Positions 23,201 through 34,801 are shown, numbered from the stretch's first letter. The stretch is 64,000 nucleotides of DNA from Diplocarpon mali (GCA_024741835.1 JAENRP010000113.1:12181-76180), one strand, 5' to 3'. The notes: generated by a model from the sequence alone, not told the origin. Translations and numbers: made by a program.

Positions 23201-24628
23201 CCAACCAAATACAAACTCGTCAAAAAGTTCCTTGGCGCGGGAGAACAACAGGGTCAATTTGATGAGTTTGTACTGTGCAATCGTAAGTCATGTTAGTGCT
23301 GTCAAGGAAACATGGACTAATTGAAAGCAGCTTGTGGTCTCTGGATGTCAAAATACAAGACACAGCGTCCCGAAAACCGATGGGAAAGTAATGGATGGAA
23401 GGAGAGAGCCCGAGGCGATAAGAGAAAATCCGTGGCTCAAAAAGCAAAAATGGGACAAGCTGGATTCCCTACCTCTGAGTCAAACTTTCCTCTTCCGGAT
23501 TTCCCATATTCCGATGCTAATCTTCCGCATTCTGGCGTATCAATGCAAATGAGTGGCGTTGCAACTGTTGAAACAAGAGTTCAACAAGCTCCACCCGAGA
23601 ATTTGGAAGTGAATACGCGTGAAAGATCGACAAGTGTTCAGCCTAAGAAGCGGTTAAATGCAATGACTTCTAACGCTGCTTCTGCTGCTTTGAGACGTGC
23701 AATTCAGTCTAGCCCTGCCAGATGGGCTGCTGGTACGCAGCAGAGCCCAATCGATATCCAGGAAGAGCTTGGAACTACTAGACGGCTGCTTTTTCCTTCG
23801 CCGAGAAAAGAGGGCTCATCTAAAGTGCTTGGAGAGGCAGCAATCAACATCGTCGCTACTGATATTCGGTCGCCAAAAGAGATCATTGCCGAAGTTCAAG
23901 CACATAACAAGGAGAATTGCCCTCCTGCAATTAATGACGAAGATATCGATGCGGAACTTCTTCAGCTCTTCGAAGAGGAGATGGCCAAGGGAGATGACAT
24001 CGAACGTCCTTCTACACCAGAGCAGAAAACACCCATCGCGAACCCCTTCAAGACGCCAACTCGCCGAACTCCTAGCCACCGACCGATCACTCGGAGTGTG
24101 TCTAGGTCAATCCGGTCAGCCCAGTCAGTCCGCTCCGCTCGATCTCTCAAATCGCCTAGCCAACTACTCTTCACTCGAACCCCGACCCGAACCCCATGCA
24201 GCGTTCGTCGTTCACCTCGTAATCACGACGGCGTCTTCGAGTCTCCCTTTACTGCAACCCTCAACCAAATGATGTCCGAAGCCAATAGCCAGAACTCGCC
24301 AGCCCGTCACAATGTGGATATCGATTTCGGCAGCCTCCCTGACTTGTCCAATATTGACGATAATAATAACGTCGGTATGGATTTCAGCCTAGAAGATTTT
24401 TTCTCGACTGATGTTCCGATGCCGAGCTCGCCGCCACAATTGTTCAATTTGTATGAGGACCCTGCGATTGGAGAGATGAACGTTGACTCTGTAAATTGGG
24501 AGGAGTTCGCGAAATTCAACCATAGAGTCTTGCAGGCAGATGAGGATGAGGTGATGCTTATCAAGGAAGAGCCGGAGGCTTCGCCACGGAAGGTTTCTGA
24601 TGCGTGTGAGCAGGAGAATGGTGCTTGA
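20253..24628 (+). CDS. Ams2/Spt21-type GATA zinc-finger protein
   Basis: Three exons, 20253-20367, 20427-23282 and 23331-24628 (introns 59 and 48 nt), encode 1422 aa. Residues about 39-180 form the Spt21/Ams2 N-terminal domain (VKVLYTFDDQNKTNCLARWP, ITGRVCKNIMGIFAGGIKE). A long disordered Pro/Gln/Ser-rich middle follows, with basic patches such as SRVSVKRPRARKSK. Near residue 913 a GATA-type finger starts (FCSNCGAVETPTWRKAW) and closes near 989 with LCNPCGLWMSKYK; the second intron splits this last Cys pair. The 70-residue loop between the Cys pairs is far longer than in ordinary GATA fingers. The C-terminus is acidic. Relatives in yeasts control histone gene transcription and centromeric histone supply; a nuclear role here is inferred from them. 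Confidence 0.9.
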
Positions 24629-25269
24629 ATTTCTGTACATAATTTGTTTTCCTGATTTATAATCTTTTCCAAAGCGTGGTACTAGGTTAGGTTATGGAGT
24701 TGGATTGCTTGCAGGATAGGAGGCAGGATTTCATCGCATCGGGGCGTGGTGTCGACATTTGCATATGCATCGACGGAGTTTGCTTGCTAGTCTGGCAGTT
24801 GTGATTGGTTGGTTCATGTACAATAGGACCATTGGATCATTAGCGAGTATATGAGCAGTGCTGATGAATGCAAAATTCCCCGAATGTCATCTCCTTATAT
24901 GCACACAATGTAATCTACTTCAGTGATCCATGAATGCATTCTGTATGCTAGCACTTGTCAGGTGTGCCTATCCCGCTGGGTGACAGTGCGATGTCATGAT
25001 CTCTGCTACAAGCCATGAACTTCGTGCCCAGTCATATCGCTCATCCCATGGCACCAGACAACCCAGTTATCGAGGCCATGACTTTATCACGCAAATATCA
25101 TGAAACACCACGCCAAATACACAATTGTAAGTCAACCAATCAAGCCTGATGAGCATGCCCCATCAGGCATAAAAAAACACAATTACCAAGCAGGCCATTC
25201 ATCGGTTCCGCTTCCATCTAGCACGTACGCAAAGCCCAAGCCATGATTCAAGACCTCATCGCGTTCTCT
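24629..25269. other. Convergent spacer Ams2-like / RPA3
   Basis: 3' flanks of two convergent genes. No coding signal is seen. Confidence 0.7.
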
Positions 25270-25736
25270 TCATTCCGAGTAGAAGATCTCCTTGTATCTA
25301 TGCGTGGCGTCGACGACGGCTTTGACGGCTTCCATGTCAACTGTGATTATAGTAGTTAGCACACATTCCGGTGATATATCTGCCGCCCATTCTCTACTTG
25401 AACTCAGCACACTCTCCTCCCCATCTTCNNNNNNNNNNNNNNNNNNNNGCACAGTTATCAAAGACAAAAGGGCGAAGACATACGCTCCCGTCCCATGTCA
25501 ACAGCCTGCAGCACCTTGACGCTCAGATCCTGATTCACCTTCCCCACGATCTCAACCGCGTTGCCCACCGTTAGATGCGCGTCGCGGTTCAAATACGCCG
25601 TGACATTGCCGTCGCTATCGATGGTCGCCGAGTCGCCGCGCAGCTGCGTGACCTTGCCGATGAGGCGAATGGTTCTGTTGGTGAAGGAGTCGAGGTATTG
25701 GGAGGTGATGCGCGGCGTAAAAATTGGCTCAGCCAT
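25270..25736 (-). CDS. RPA3: Replication protein A subunit 3 (RPA14)
   Basis: Two exons on the minus strand, 25736-25484 and 25340-25270, encode 107 aa. This is the smallest subunit of the single-stranded DNA-binding RPA heterotrimer, acting in replication, repair and recombination. The protein is a single OB fold: ITSQYLDSFTNRTIRLIGKV, then ATIDSDGNVTAYLNRDAHL and VEIVGKVNQDLSVKVLQAVD. The C-terminal helix (VVDATHRYKEIFYSE), which in the family builds the trimerisation bundle, is encoded by the second exon. The 143-nt intron (donor GTATGT, acceptor CACAG) contains a 20-N assembly gap, so its real length is unknown; the coding exons are intact and in phase. Confidence 0.93.
25429..25448. other. 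Assembly gap (20 N)
   Basis: A run of twenty N falls inside the RPA3 intron. It marks unsequenced or unresolved DNA of unknown length. Confidence 0.99.
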
Positions 25737-27791
25737 TTTTATACCTCGCGAGTTTGCTGTAACTGGTATTCGATGGAGGTTAGGGGGTGGTGCGGGGCTG
25801 TAATGATAGGAGAAGACTTTGCTTACGGGGTGGAAGACGCGTAAAAGTCGCGTCTCGCGCTGTCAGGTGGCTAGCCTTTAGTGTCACGTGCTATTTAGGC
25901 TACACTCTTCTTTCGACGCGAGTGATAATTTCGCAAAGCCTAGGGCCAGAATTGCAGGTTTTGAAACGCAAGGTAAAGCGATTGCGACAAATTTTTTCGA
26001 TTCTTGCAGAAAGTGTCACATGATCTCCCCCCCTTTTCAGAGATCGAATTAAGCGAGAAATAAACCAATCAGGCCTGCTCGAGCTATTTTTTCTCTGCGC
26101 AACAAACAGAATATTGAGAATTCTAGACTGTATACAGACAACTTCTTGGGTCCGAACTCATCGTCATATGTAAATGGAATCTGAGAATGCTGATATTGGC
26201 CCTGAGATTATCCACTGCCCACACAATGCTATATTCGCCCAAGTGGTTCCTTGTTCTTCGTACGGTTAAATTTCTCCTTCCACCAGTGTCTTAGCTCCGC
26301 GCATTTATGAATCAACTTTATGTCATCCTTCGTGGTCCCAACTCGCAAGGGCTTTACCGTGGGCATGGCCGGGAGCGACCTCACGCTTCTCAGCTGTGAT
26401 ATTATCCTTGATCAGTCTGCAAAGACTCAGCTTCTCGAAATAAAAAAACCAGGAAGTATAGAAGTTTGTCGTTTTAAGTACAAGTATTCATAGAATCCAC
26501 AACCATCAGGGTCGAGAACTCGAGGTTTGGGAAGACTTGTGGAGGAGCTTGAGTAGGCCACCGCGAGCGAGTGACTGTGATGCTTTTGGAGCATATCTAT
26601 TGGTTTCTAGATGGTCGAGTCACGTTAGAACTGCAATTCAGAAGTGCCCCCAAAACCCATGGGGATCATATAGGTTTATTATCATTGTATTAGGTAAATT
26701 GGACTGTGAATTATAACCTTAATTTGTGGTCTGAATGTTCCGCTTACCTTCCCCCACAAACATATCGGGACTCAAGTCGAATTATCTCCACAGCTATTGG
26801 CCATGTATTACACTCAACAAGCCAGAAGTCATCGGAGGTACTAATAGTATTTATTTCCTTATTATCATCTTCCTGTCAACTTCAATATTCAATTGAGTTG
26901 GAGGTTTGCTGGCGATTTGTTGACATGTGCTCGGTGATACCTCTTCAGTCTAATACTCCACTCTTCCTCCATACACATATGGTCTATAATGCTTTGATCG
27001 TTATTATTAGTATCTAGTGCTTAATTTCGGTGGCTCATACTTGGCTTCTCAATTCTTTTGCGTGTTGCGGCTGATCAATTGGCGAGGAAGTCGAGCAAAC
27101 GGAAATATCTCTCCTTATTGAAAGTCGGGATAGTACATCACTTCTTCCTGCTCCGGTGATACATACACCGCGCGCACGGCAACATGACAACGAATTGTTA
27201 CATCACAGACAGCGCGGGTGCTGGCGAGTCCCTGCAGCCAGTAAATCGTAGCATAACATATGTGCTGAGGTATGGTATGAGGAATCGTCGTTGACCTTTT
27301 CGATATGGTGGAGCTGGCTATCAATATTCGGTGAGTACCTATTAGTTTGGTTGCAGACAGTTTGTGCTCAGACGGTGTAGATAGCTGCAGCAATTCGGGA
27401 TGGAAAATGTAAGCCTCACATTGAAGTGCTTGACAATCGGACTTTGTTACGCATGTAGCCATGATGACAGGAGGCATCGGATGGGTAGAAAGAGCTAGCG
27501 CTCGCTTAATGGAATATGATGAGAAATTTTATATTCCCTAAGCTCTTAGTCCCGACAATTCCTGATAATTTTAATTTGATCCCATAGGACGTCTCCCCAA
27601 CCATCGATTTTCGATTGACAAGTACCGCGAGGCTGTCGAGTGCAAGTCAACAATTCACTCCACCTCAAAGTTTCTTAGAATACTAGAAACACGCAGTGAA
27701 AAGGCCCAAAGTGCACTCTCGGTAGGTTCTGCGTAAATATGATAAAGACGTAGATCTGACAAGATTTCCGATGTAGATATATTCTTACACA
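25737..27791. other. AT-rich spacer without a gene
   Basis: The left end should hold the RPA3 promoter. The rest is AT-rich, with short unrecognised frames on both strands (for example 26706-27017 plus and 27115-27477 minus) that look accidental. Confidence 0.6.
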
Positions 27792-29560
27792 ATGCCAAGG
27801 CACAACAAGAGTCAACATTGCGAGCCTAAATGCGATGGCGATAATAGTATCACTGGTAGCGTTCAAAGTACATTCAGTGCATCGAGCCAGTCCAAAATTC
27901 AGAACGGAAAAGCCAAGTCTTATTATGATGAAATGCCAGATATTGGAGAGCCATCAACAGCTCAAAGTCAAACTCCAGCTGTTGATCACGTCACGAAAGT
28001 AACGAGAGGTATTATTCGGCAGTTTGCGGATACCGAGATTAAGTTGAAACATGTCCTCGACCTGTATCGTACCAACGTGGAATGTATTGGAGAATCTGAA
28101 CGTAGCCGACAGAGTCTTCGAATTAGGAGAATACTGCAGTGACATGAACAACGAGACTACAAACCTAAAGATCACCATTGCAACATTGACACGATACAAC
28201 AAGAAAGATGCGGACCTGAGGAAGGAGGAGGAAATACTCAAAGCAGCACGAGAGACATTGAAGGAGCTCGAGAAGTTGAAGCACAAAAAGAAGAAGAGAC
28301 TGGGGCTAACCGAGGCTACTTATGGAACATCAAAAAAGAAGCCTTGAAAAATATTATAGCGGAGCAAGAGGCGAAATTTTAGAATCGTCTAAAAGATCTG
28401 GACAGGAAGTATCACGAGATGACAGAAAACAGTAGAAAACAACTCTCTAATTCAGATGCCAGGAGAAATGAACCAGAGAGACTCATTAATGCTCAAATAG
28501 ATCAGAAGAGAATCGATGAGGAGTATTTGAAGGCTGTAGAGGGCAAGAATGAGGATCTCGAACTGGCGAAGAAAGCATCCGAAAGCAAAGCTCAAAAGTT
28601 GAAGGAAGAACTTGAGCGTATCAAGAATGGGCTTGGACTAAAAAATAATCCGTCCGAGCGTTTTTTATTACTCTCTAGTACAGCTTACCTACCATGAAGT
28701 AAGACTAACGAGCTGTAGTAAGGAGATTTTTAATGGACATGCTGGCCAGATTAATGTGATATTAGAGGACTATTGTCAAGCATTGGCACCACAGGTACGT
28801 CGTATCAAGACTAGTTGTTGGACCTCAGTACTGAATGTAACATAAGGACTGGGAACCTATTCAAAATGACCTGAGGAAATTAGATCCACGCTTTGCTTCA
28901 TTGCCGATCTCCGATAGCGAAGAATCCCGGATGATTCGCATCACCCACACTCAACGAATCATTGCCTTTCACCTATATAACATCGTACTGCAGCAGTTAT
29001 TTTCGGATAGAATTTCTCATCCAGGAAAAAAAAAAGATGCAATGGGCTTGCTGCATAGTATTCTGTAGGATTTGTGCCGCTCGGGGTATGGAAGAAGTGG
29101 GCCAACAGTCTTCAGAGCGTTCACTAGGCGTGGTCTCCAGTCGATGCTGCGTGACCAAATCGTCTCTCCTTCATTTTCTAACGGCACTAAAAAAACCCGC
29201 ATCGAAGCATTTGTTGAGTCTATCTTGCCCAGTCTTTCCCTTCTGATGAAATCGAAACACCAAGCTCTGAAAAGCGCCCTTGTCGATCTCGCAAACTCTA
29301 CGGTTTCGTTATGGAACTCAGCTCAAACAGAGGACTTAGAGATTGCAGTCTCCTTGGATCTCCATGTATCGCTCCACATTAACTGGACTTCTCCTGCCTT
29401 CGATCCTGACGATGGCACTGCGCAAGAATCTAAAATGTCTTCGAACGATCCACACATCTACACACTCTTTCCCAGTAACAACACAAAGGTCTCACTCTCG
29501 TTCAAGATGCCCCAGTCAAGCTCTCGGGAAGTTTCGAAAGATCACGAGTAGAGATAGTTG
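27792..29560 (+). pseudogene. Frameshifted coiled-coil protein gene
   Basis: Three frames in succession carry parts of one long protein. The parts are a Ser-rich start (MPRHNKSQHCEPK), a heptad-rich Lys/Glu coiled coil that changes frame near 28080-28140 and again near 28330, an in-frame TAG at about 28380, then more coiled coil to about 28640. A further piece follows (EIFNGHAGQINVILEDYCQA) with an apparently intact intron at 28795-28846 (GTACGT to AAG) leading into DWEPIQNDLRKLDPRFASLP and an Ile-rich helical part. Coding traces fade after about 29000. The retained intron argues against a processed copy. The layout resembles lineage-specific coiled-coil proteins of filamentous fungi; no function is assigned. 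Multiple introns could explain some frame changes, but not the TAG and the decayed 3' part. Confidence 0.6.
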
Positions 29561-30517
29561 AGCAGGAAATCATCATCCTCCACGGTATCGGTATGGCTGA
29601 AACCTCAGCATTGGTACTGAGGGGCAAGGAGGAGCAAGGGTAGAAGTAGAAGACGATGAAGTCGCCAGGTTGAGACAAGACGCGGAAACCGCATCAAAAA
29701 AAAGGAAGAAATGAATAAATTAAAATCGCAGAGAACGAGCTCCATGTCAGGATTTGTCTCTAAAAATTATAGCAGGAACATGACCGGCGAAATTAAGAAG
29801 TCGCCTGACGAGTATATAGGGGTAAAAGGGAATGCAACGCCGGTACAAGCGTTTTTCGCCAGTAGTTTTTAGTGGCAAGAAAAATATCACTGGCGAGAGT
29901 CCTATACAAGTCAGTACAGCCATGCTTGCAGCCATCATTATGTTGAGTTTTTCGATCGGGATTCAGGATATGATTTTGGCGTAACTTGATGACTCGCCTC
30001 AGGAACGAGTCACAAGCTTTAATTCAAGCAAAACAAAAAGTCAAATATGAAAGTGTAATAAAAATAATGTGTTCGTGAAAGAAGCTGACGATAAGAGAAT
30101 TGACAGTCTGTCCAATGTCTGGCGTCATCTATATCATCAACTGACACTTCATAATTCACAGGCTTTCATCGTTACCAGAGACCTCGGCACCCTGAACCAA
30201 ACAAAAAACAGATATAGCGCCTATTTCGTAAAGTAATAAGTGACCGACAAAGCGCGATAGATGGCTCCATCAGTCCCTCTCCTCCGTCGCAAACTCAACC
30301 AATTAGCGGCTCCTGACTCTGGCGCGCAAATACCTGCAACTACATCCACTCTAAAGAACTTCCAAATTAGAGACTGTAAAGTAAACTATTTCTCACAGCT
30401 CCTTCCACAAAATCGTTCTTCAGCCTCTCCTCCCCTCAAGGCGAATCGCCATCCGATTCCGAGACTAATGCCTGGAAAGGCAGCGAGACGGGCAGAGTGC
30501 AAGGATTCCGGCATTAA
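29561..30517. other. AT-rich spacer between two gene remnants
   Basis: No intact gene is seen. An open frame at 30261-30521 (plus) may be the eroded 5' part of the following endonuclease remnant, because it runs into it with a frame change. Confidence 0.5.
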
Positions 30518-30948
30518 ATGAAGAGGGTTTTCCACTCTCTCATTCTCGAGGAATTCAAATCTTACGAGCAAAAGGGCTGGGAAGTGGTACTCATTGGCGA
30601 TATGAATGTCGCCCGCTCGTCCATCGACGGCTTCCCCGGTATCATGTTGAGCGTTGAGCATCTAAAGAACAAGCCGGACTTTAACAATTTCTAATGCGAG
30701 CATAATAGGAAAGAAGTGAATTCTTGAAGCTGTATCCATGGTGCTAGGAATGGCTATTCGTATCGTGGGGATAGGGCCGAAGAGTGGGGGACTAGTTGCG
30801 ACCGAATAGACTCAGGGATTGTAAGCAGAGCACTGGTTTATAAAAGAGCTTTGAATGAAGTCAAGATCTGGGAAAGTGTGGAGGCGAGGGGTGGGAGTGG
30901 TCGTGTTTCCGTCGGAGTCGTGACTGATTTCGATGCGTTAAATAAATA
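30518..30948 (+). pseudogene. Decayed AP-endonuclease-like (EEP) fragment
   Basis: A frame starting at 30518 contains VVLIGDMNVARSSIDGFPG, the Asp/Asn metal- and phosphate-binding motif of exonuclease III/AP-endonuclease family proteins. It is broken by stops around 30690-30730 and resumes with GTSCDRIDSGIVSRAL and a terminal segment GGSGRVSVGVV. In intact members the last motif reads with an Asp-His pair (SDH); here both residues have been replaced, so catalysis would be lost. The N-terminal half of the domain is missing or unrecognisable. Intact relatives nick DNA at abasic sites. The fragment sits in the same AT-rich block as the coiled-coil pseudogene. Confidence 0.6.
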
Positions 30949-31975
30949 ATTTATTCCCCGCATTTTTCTCAATTTTGAAGAATACCAAACTGCCATGGAT
31001 TCAAATGAATGGGACTATACGTTGATATGAATTCAACTACGAGCATTTCATTCAAGCATTACGCTAGATTAAAGTAGTAAACAGTCTCTTGTAAGGAATT
31101 GCAACGGTAGCTAAAGTACTCCAACTTTTGTTTACGCCTAGCTAAGCGAAAAAGGAGCAAGCGAAATATGATCTCCCCTCCCCAAGGAATCTTATACATA
31201 CTAAACCCAACTTTACACTTTGCTCCTTTAATACGATTCAATATGAACATCTTTCAAACCGCTTGCTTACCTCCGGATCTCCATCAGCCCCCGACGTAGG
31301 AGACAGAGTCGTACCAAATAAACTTGACACTAGTGGAAGCAAAGATAAAAAATCACATAAACAATATCTCATTCGATTTCCAAGATCAAATTTTTATACC
31401 AATTCCCACTCAGCTTCGACCGATAGATGCGAGATATCATGTACCCTTCGAGCATTAAAGCCATTCGTTTTCTGAAGCAAGGAAGTATGCACATGAAAGG
31501 CAGAGGACCCGTTGAGAAGGAGGTCTATGATACAAGCCAGCACAGCTTCTTGGGAAGGGTTTTGTGGAGGAGAATGTGGAGCTAGGACGAGATGACAAGG
31601 AATAGAATCCAATTACATCTTACTACTATTCCAGCGCAGCTGTTTCGAAAATCAGAACATGGCACGATGTAGAATTGCTAACTCTTTCAAGAGAGCTATG
31701 ATATGGAGTAAAAAATCCCTAGGCTTAGAATGTTCAGGAGCGACAGGCGAAGAAGAAATGACGAGAAACCTGACGCAAAGACAGACGACCTCTTTAACCA
31801 GAATTCACTCAGCGTTTCTGACCTAAAACCAGATTGCAAATCGATTTTCGGTAATATATGCCCCTTCAAGGCCTGAGACGAGGTATCATCGTCCGTAAAC
31901 GCCATCCTGAGCCGCTCTGTATCGTAAATCCATTCAGCCCAGTGACCGAAACCGCAGACCCTCCAGTGCGATATC
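30949..31975. other. AT-rich spacer, 3' flank of SHG1
   Basis: No gene is seen. It contains A/T-rich runs and short accidental frames. The right end must hold the 3' UTR of the minus-strand SHG1-like gene. Confidence 0.6.
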
Positions 31976-34175
31976 TCACTCTCTTCTAGTAGTCGTCGAC
32001 TCCCGCCTGCTCCCACGACTGCGACTCCGCCTGCTCCCACGATCCCTATCCCTATCTCTGCTCTTAGACCGCTCTCGTCTCCTATCCCGATCTCTATCCC
32101 TATCCCGATCCCTATCCCGATCCCTATCCCGATCCCTATCCCGATCCCGATCTCTGTCGCGATCCCTTTCGCGGCTTCGGCTACGATCTCGTCTCTCTCT
32201 CCTCATATACGGACTCCGACTCCTCGACCTAGCTCTCGGCTTATCTCTGTCTCTTCGGCGACTGCGACTGCGACTCCTCGATCTGCTGCGTCGACGCGGC
32301 CTCTCGTCACGAGATCGGCGAGAATCTCTCTCTTTGTCTCTCTCTCGGCTCCGGCTTCTGTCTCGTTTAACCTTGCTGTCGCGACGAGCAGTTCGGCTGC
32401 CACTCGCACCAGGCACGTAGCGATCAATGTTAACAGGACTAGTGGATCTCTCCAGCCGGCTTCCGCGTCTGTCGTTTGCAGATCTAGATCTGCTCCTTGC
32501 ACGCGAACTACGTTCATAATCTCTTCCCCTCTCACGGGAGCTCTCTCTTTTACGAGCAGAAAGAGGGCTGGCTCCACGGATGTCTTCAGTTCGGCGAGGC
32601 GTTCCCTCTCTCTTGGATGAAGTAGACCATCCGGGCAGAGGGGGGTTTTTTTCCCGCGCAGCTTGATCGGCTTTCCACTTCTTGGCTTCTTCTTCACGTT
32701 TCTTGGCTTCAGCAACTTTCCATCTTTCCAGATCACTGTCGCGGGGTGGAGGGCTGGCTGGTCTTACTCGGCCACGGCTACGATCTCTTCTTCCGACGTC
32801 TCGGTGGCGGCTGTCTGTCCGGTAGCTGCGTCGCCTATCCGGGGACGTGCTTCTATTTCGACTTGAGCGTCGGCGTCTGTCTTCCCTGCTATCTCTGCGC
32901 CGGGCGCGGTCCCTACTATCACGGCGACGGCTCCGACTTCTTGATCGCCGAGTGGAACCTCGGTCACGGCTTCGGCTTCTTCGATCATACCTATCATTGT
33001 CAGAAGGATAACGGGGTGCTTTGAAAGCATCCGCCTTGGGTCCAGTCGGGGGTGCTAAGGGCTTCTTGATATCAGTACTGATAGCGGAAGCTGGAGCAGC
33101 TTTCTTTGGGGGCGGCGCTAATGATTCGTCGATTTCAACCTCCATCTGGTGTCTTGAACGCTGCGACAGCTTTTTGCCTTCCTTCAAGAGATCATCCAGA
33201 GCTTCCTGCTCGAGACGCTCAATGTCTTCTCTCGACAACTCCGGCTTCGCTGAGGATTCCTTGACCTCTCGTATTGATTCTCTGCGGCTGAAAGGCTCAT
33301 CGAGCTTCTTGTATCGATCATCTCGGTCTCGATCGCGTTCGCGATCTCTGTCTCGGCCACGATCCCTATCCTTATCCCTCTCCTTATCCCGCTCGCGATC
33401 GCGCTCCCGTTCCCGTTCTCGCTCCCTCAACTCCCTCTCCTTTTCATCCTCTCGCTCTCTCTCGGCCCTACGCCTAGCCTCCCTCTCTGCTTTCCTCCTC
33501 TCCTGCTCAGCCTCAGCCTTTTTCTCCTCATCCTTCCGCCTGGCTCTCTCCTCTCTCCTTTTATCATCAATAAGAGCCAGCTGCTTGGCCCTCAGCTCTT
33601 GCCTAGCCTTTTCCCTAGCCTCTCTCCTCCTCGTCGCATCCTCAGCATACTGTTCATCTGTCTTTCCACCCCTAGCCTGCTCAGCGTTTGCCGTCTCCTC
33701 TCCCACATCTTCTTTCCGCAACGTTCTGATGCCGGTCTCAATCTCCTCTATGTGTGCATCGATCAACGCATCGATCCTCGCCTCTGCTGTCTGATATACG
33801 CCCGCCCGATCGACCGCTCCCTCAATCAGCGCCGCTGCCTTTCCGCGATCCAGTTTCAGGAGCTGGGAGGGGTTCTTCTCGAGCTCATCCTCAGCAACTT
33901 TGAGGAGGTTTTGTTGAAACTCTGTTTCAAAGTCCTGCTCACATGTCGCATTAACTCTGAGCCTTTTGCACACTCCACAGGAGACATACACTCTTCTCTA
34001 GATCTTCCCATACCTGCTTGCGCAGCGAGTCGTAACCTCCCTTCTTCTTGAACTTATACGCGAGCTCGTCGATCGATTGACGCGTCGCGGAGGAAAGTGG
34101 TATGTCTGAGGTCTTGAGCTTTTTTCTCACAGGCCCTGTACTATCGTCTGCCGCTCTATCTTTAAAATAGGCCAT
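31976..34175 (-). CDS. SHG1: COMPASS Shg1/BOD1-domain protein with Arg/Ser-Arg/Asp tail
   Basis: Two exons on the minus strand, 34175-33990 and 33934-31976 (intron 55 nt, GTATGT to CAG), encode 714 aa. Residues about 19-130 form the SHG1/BOD1 domain (YKFKKKGGYDSLRKQVWEDL, then FETEFQQNLLKVAEDELEK and IDALIDAHIEEIETGIRTLR). Shg1 is a subunit of the Set1/COMPASS histone H3-K4 methyltransferase. The middle is a highly charged Arg/Glu helix (about 150-260). The rest is an RS/RD-rich disordered tail with tandem Arg-Asp dipeptides near the end, like nuclear-speckle proteins. Yeast Shg1 is much shorter; the long RS/RD tail is seen in filamentous fungi and suggests RNA or speckle association, which is inference. 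An in-frame upstream ATG at 34211 exists; MAYFKDRAAD at 34175 was chosen as the more family-like start. Confidence 0.87.
32091..32170 (-). repeat. 12-nt tandem repeat coding for Arg-Asp
   Basis: The plus strand shows repeated CGATCCCTATCC units (minus GGATAGGGATCG), which encode the alternating Arg-Asp stretch in the SHG1 tail. The repeat is a multiple of three, so copy-number change would not shift the frame. Confidence 0.85.
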
Positions 34176-34469
34176 AATGTTCGCCGTCACCCTGAATAAG
34201 GGCCAGATCATGCGATTAAATTCATGTCATGAGTCGAGATCTTTTGGAGAAAAAATGATGGTGGTCAAAATGGAAGCAGTTTGTGGGTATCGGCACGTGA
34301 CTTTATGTGCTTGGCAGAAACGAGATACGAGCTTCACCTTGACTTCATTATTGCTTACGTGCAAGTAATTGCGCAAACACAGATTCACACCGCCATCCAG
34401 AGTCCCAATTATTTTCCCTTGATCTCATTGTGAACCGGCCACTTATCACACGCCAAGAGTGCCGCCCAA
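34176..34469. promoter_or_regulatory. Divergent promoter SHG1 / complex I subunit
   Basis: 294 bp separate the two start codons. No TATA box is obvious. Shared regulation is inferred only from the head-to-head layout. Confidence 0.45.
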
Positions 34470-34801
34470 ATGGTCCACAAAGTCATCTTCTGGGCTGGCT
34501 TCGGTACAGACCCCTCCAGATCCTCAGAGCCATCCCATCTCGACAAGCCCGCTAACACAGCTCTCTTACAGGCCTCGCAGCGCGCTTCTGGCAACTTGGT
34601 CTCGAGATGCGTCCATTCTTCAACAAGCAGTCGCTGTGGGCGTACCCGGTGTATGCAGGTCTTGGTGGCAGCTTCGGATATTGGTTGATGGGCGTCGAGG
34701 ACAGACAGCAGGCTATCATAAGCGCGAGGAGGAAGATTCTTTTGGAGAAAAGGGCCAGGAGATCAGAAAAGGAGGCAGCAGGAGCAGCGGCTTCGGTTTG
34801 A
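34470..34801 (+). CDS. Complex I small accessory subunit (NUXM / 14-kDa type)
   Basis: Exons 34470-34503 and 34572-34801 (intron 68 nt, donor GTACAG, acceptor TACAG) encode 87 aa. The first exon gives only MVHKVIFWAGF; the second continues GLAARFWQLGLEMRPFFNKQ and SLWAYPVYAGLGGSFGYWLM, two short hydrophobic segments, and ends in a charged helix (RRKILLEKRARRSEKEA). This layout fits the small fungal NADH:ubiquinone oxidoreductase accessory subunit called NUXM or 14-kDa subunit, embedded in the mitochondrial inner membrane. Family recognition is by pattern and size. The intron is needed because the first-exon frame would otherwise run into unrelated sequence. Confidence 0.75.

Noticed and set aside
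26706..27477. Two frames of about 100-120 codons on opposite strands
   Set aside because: AT-rich composition, no domain, and no splice sites extending them.
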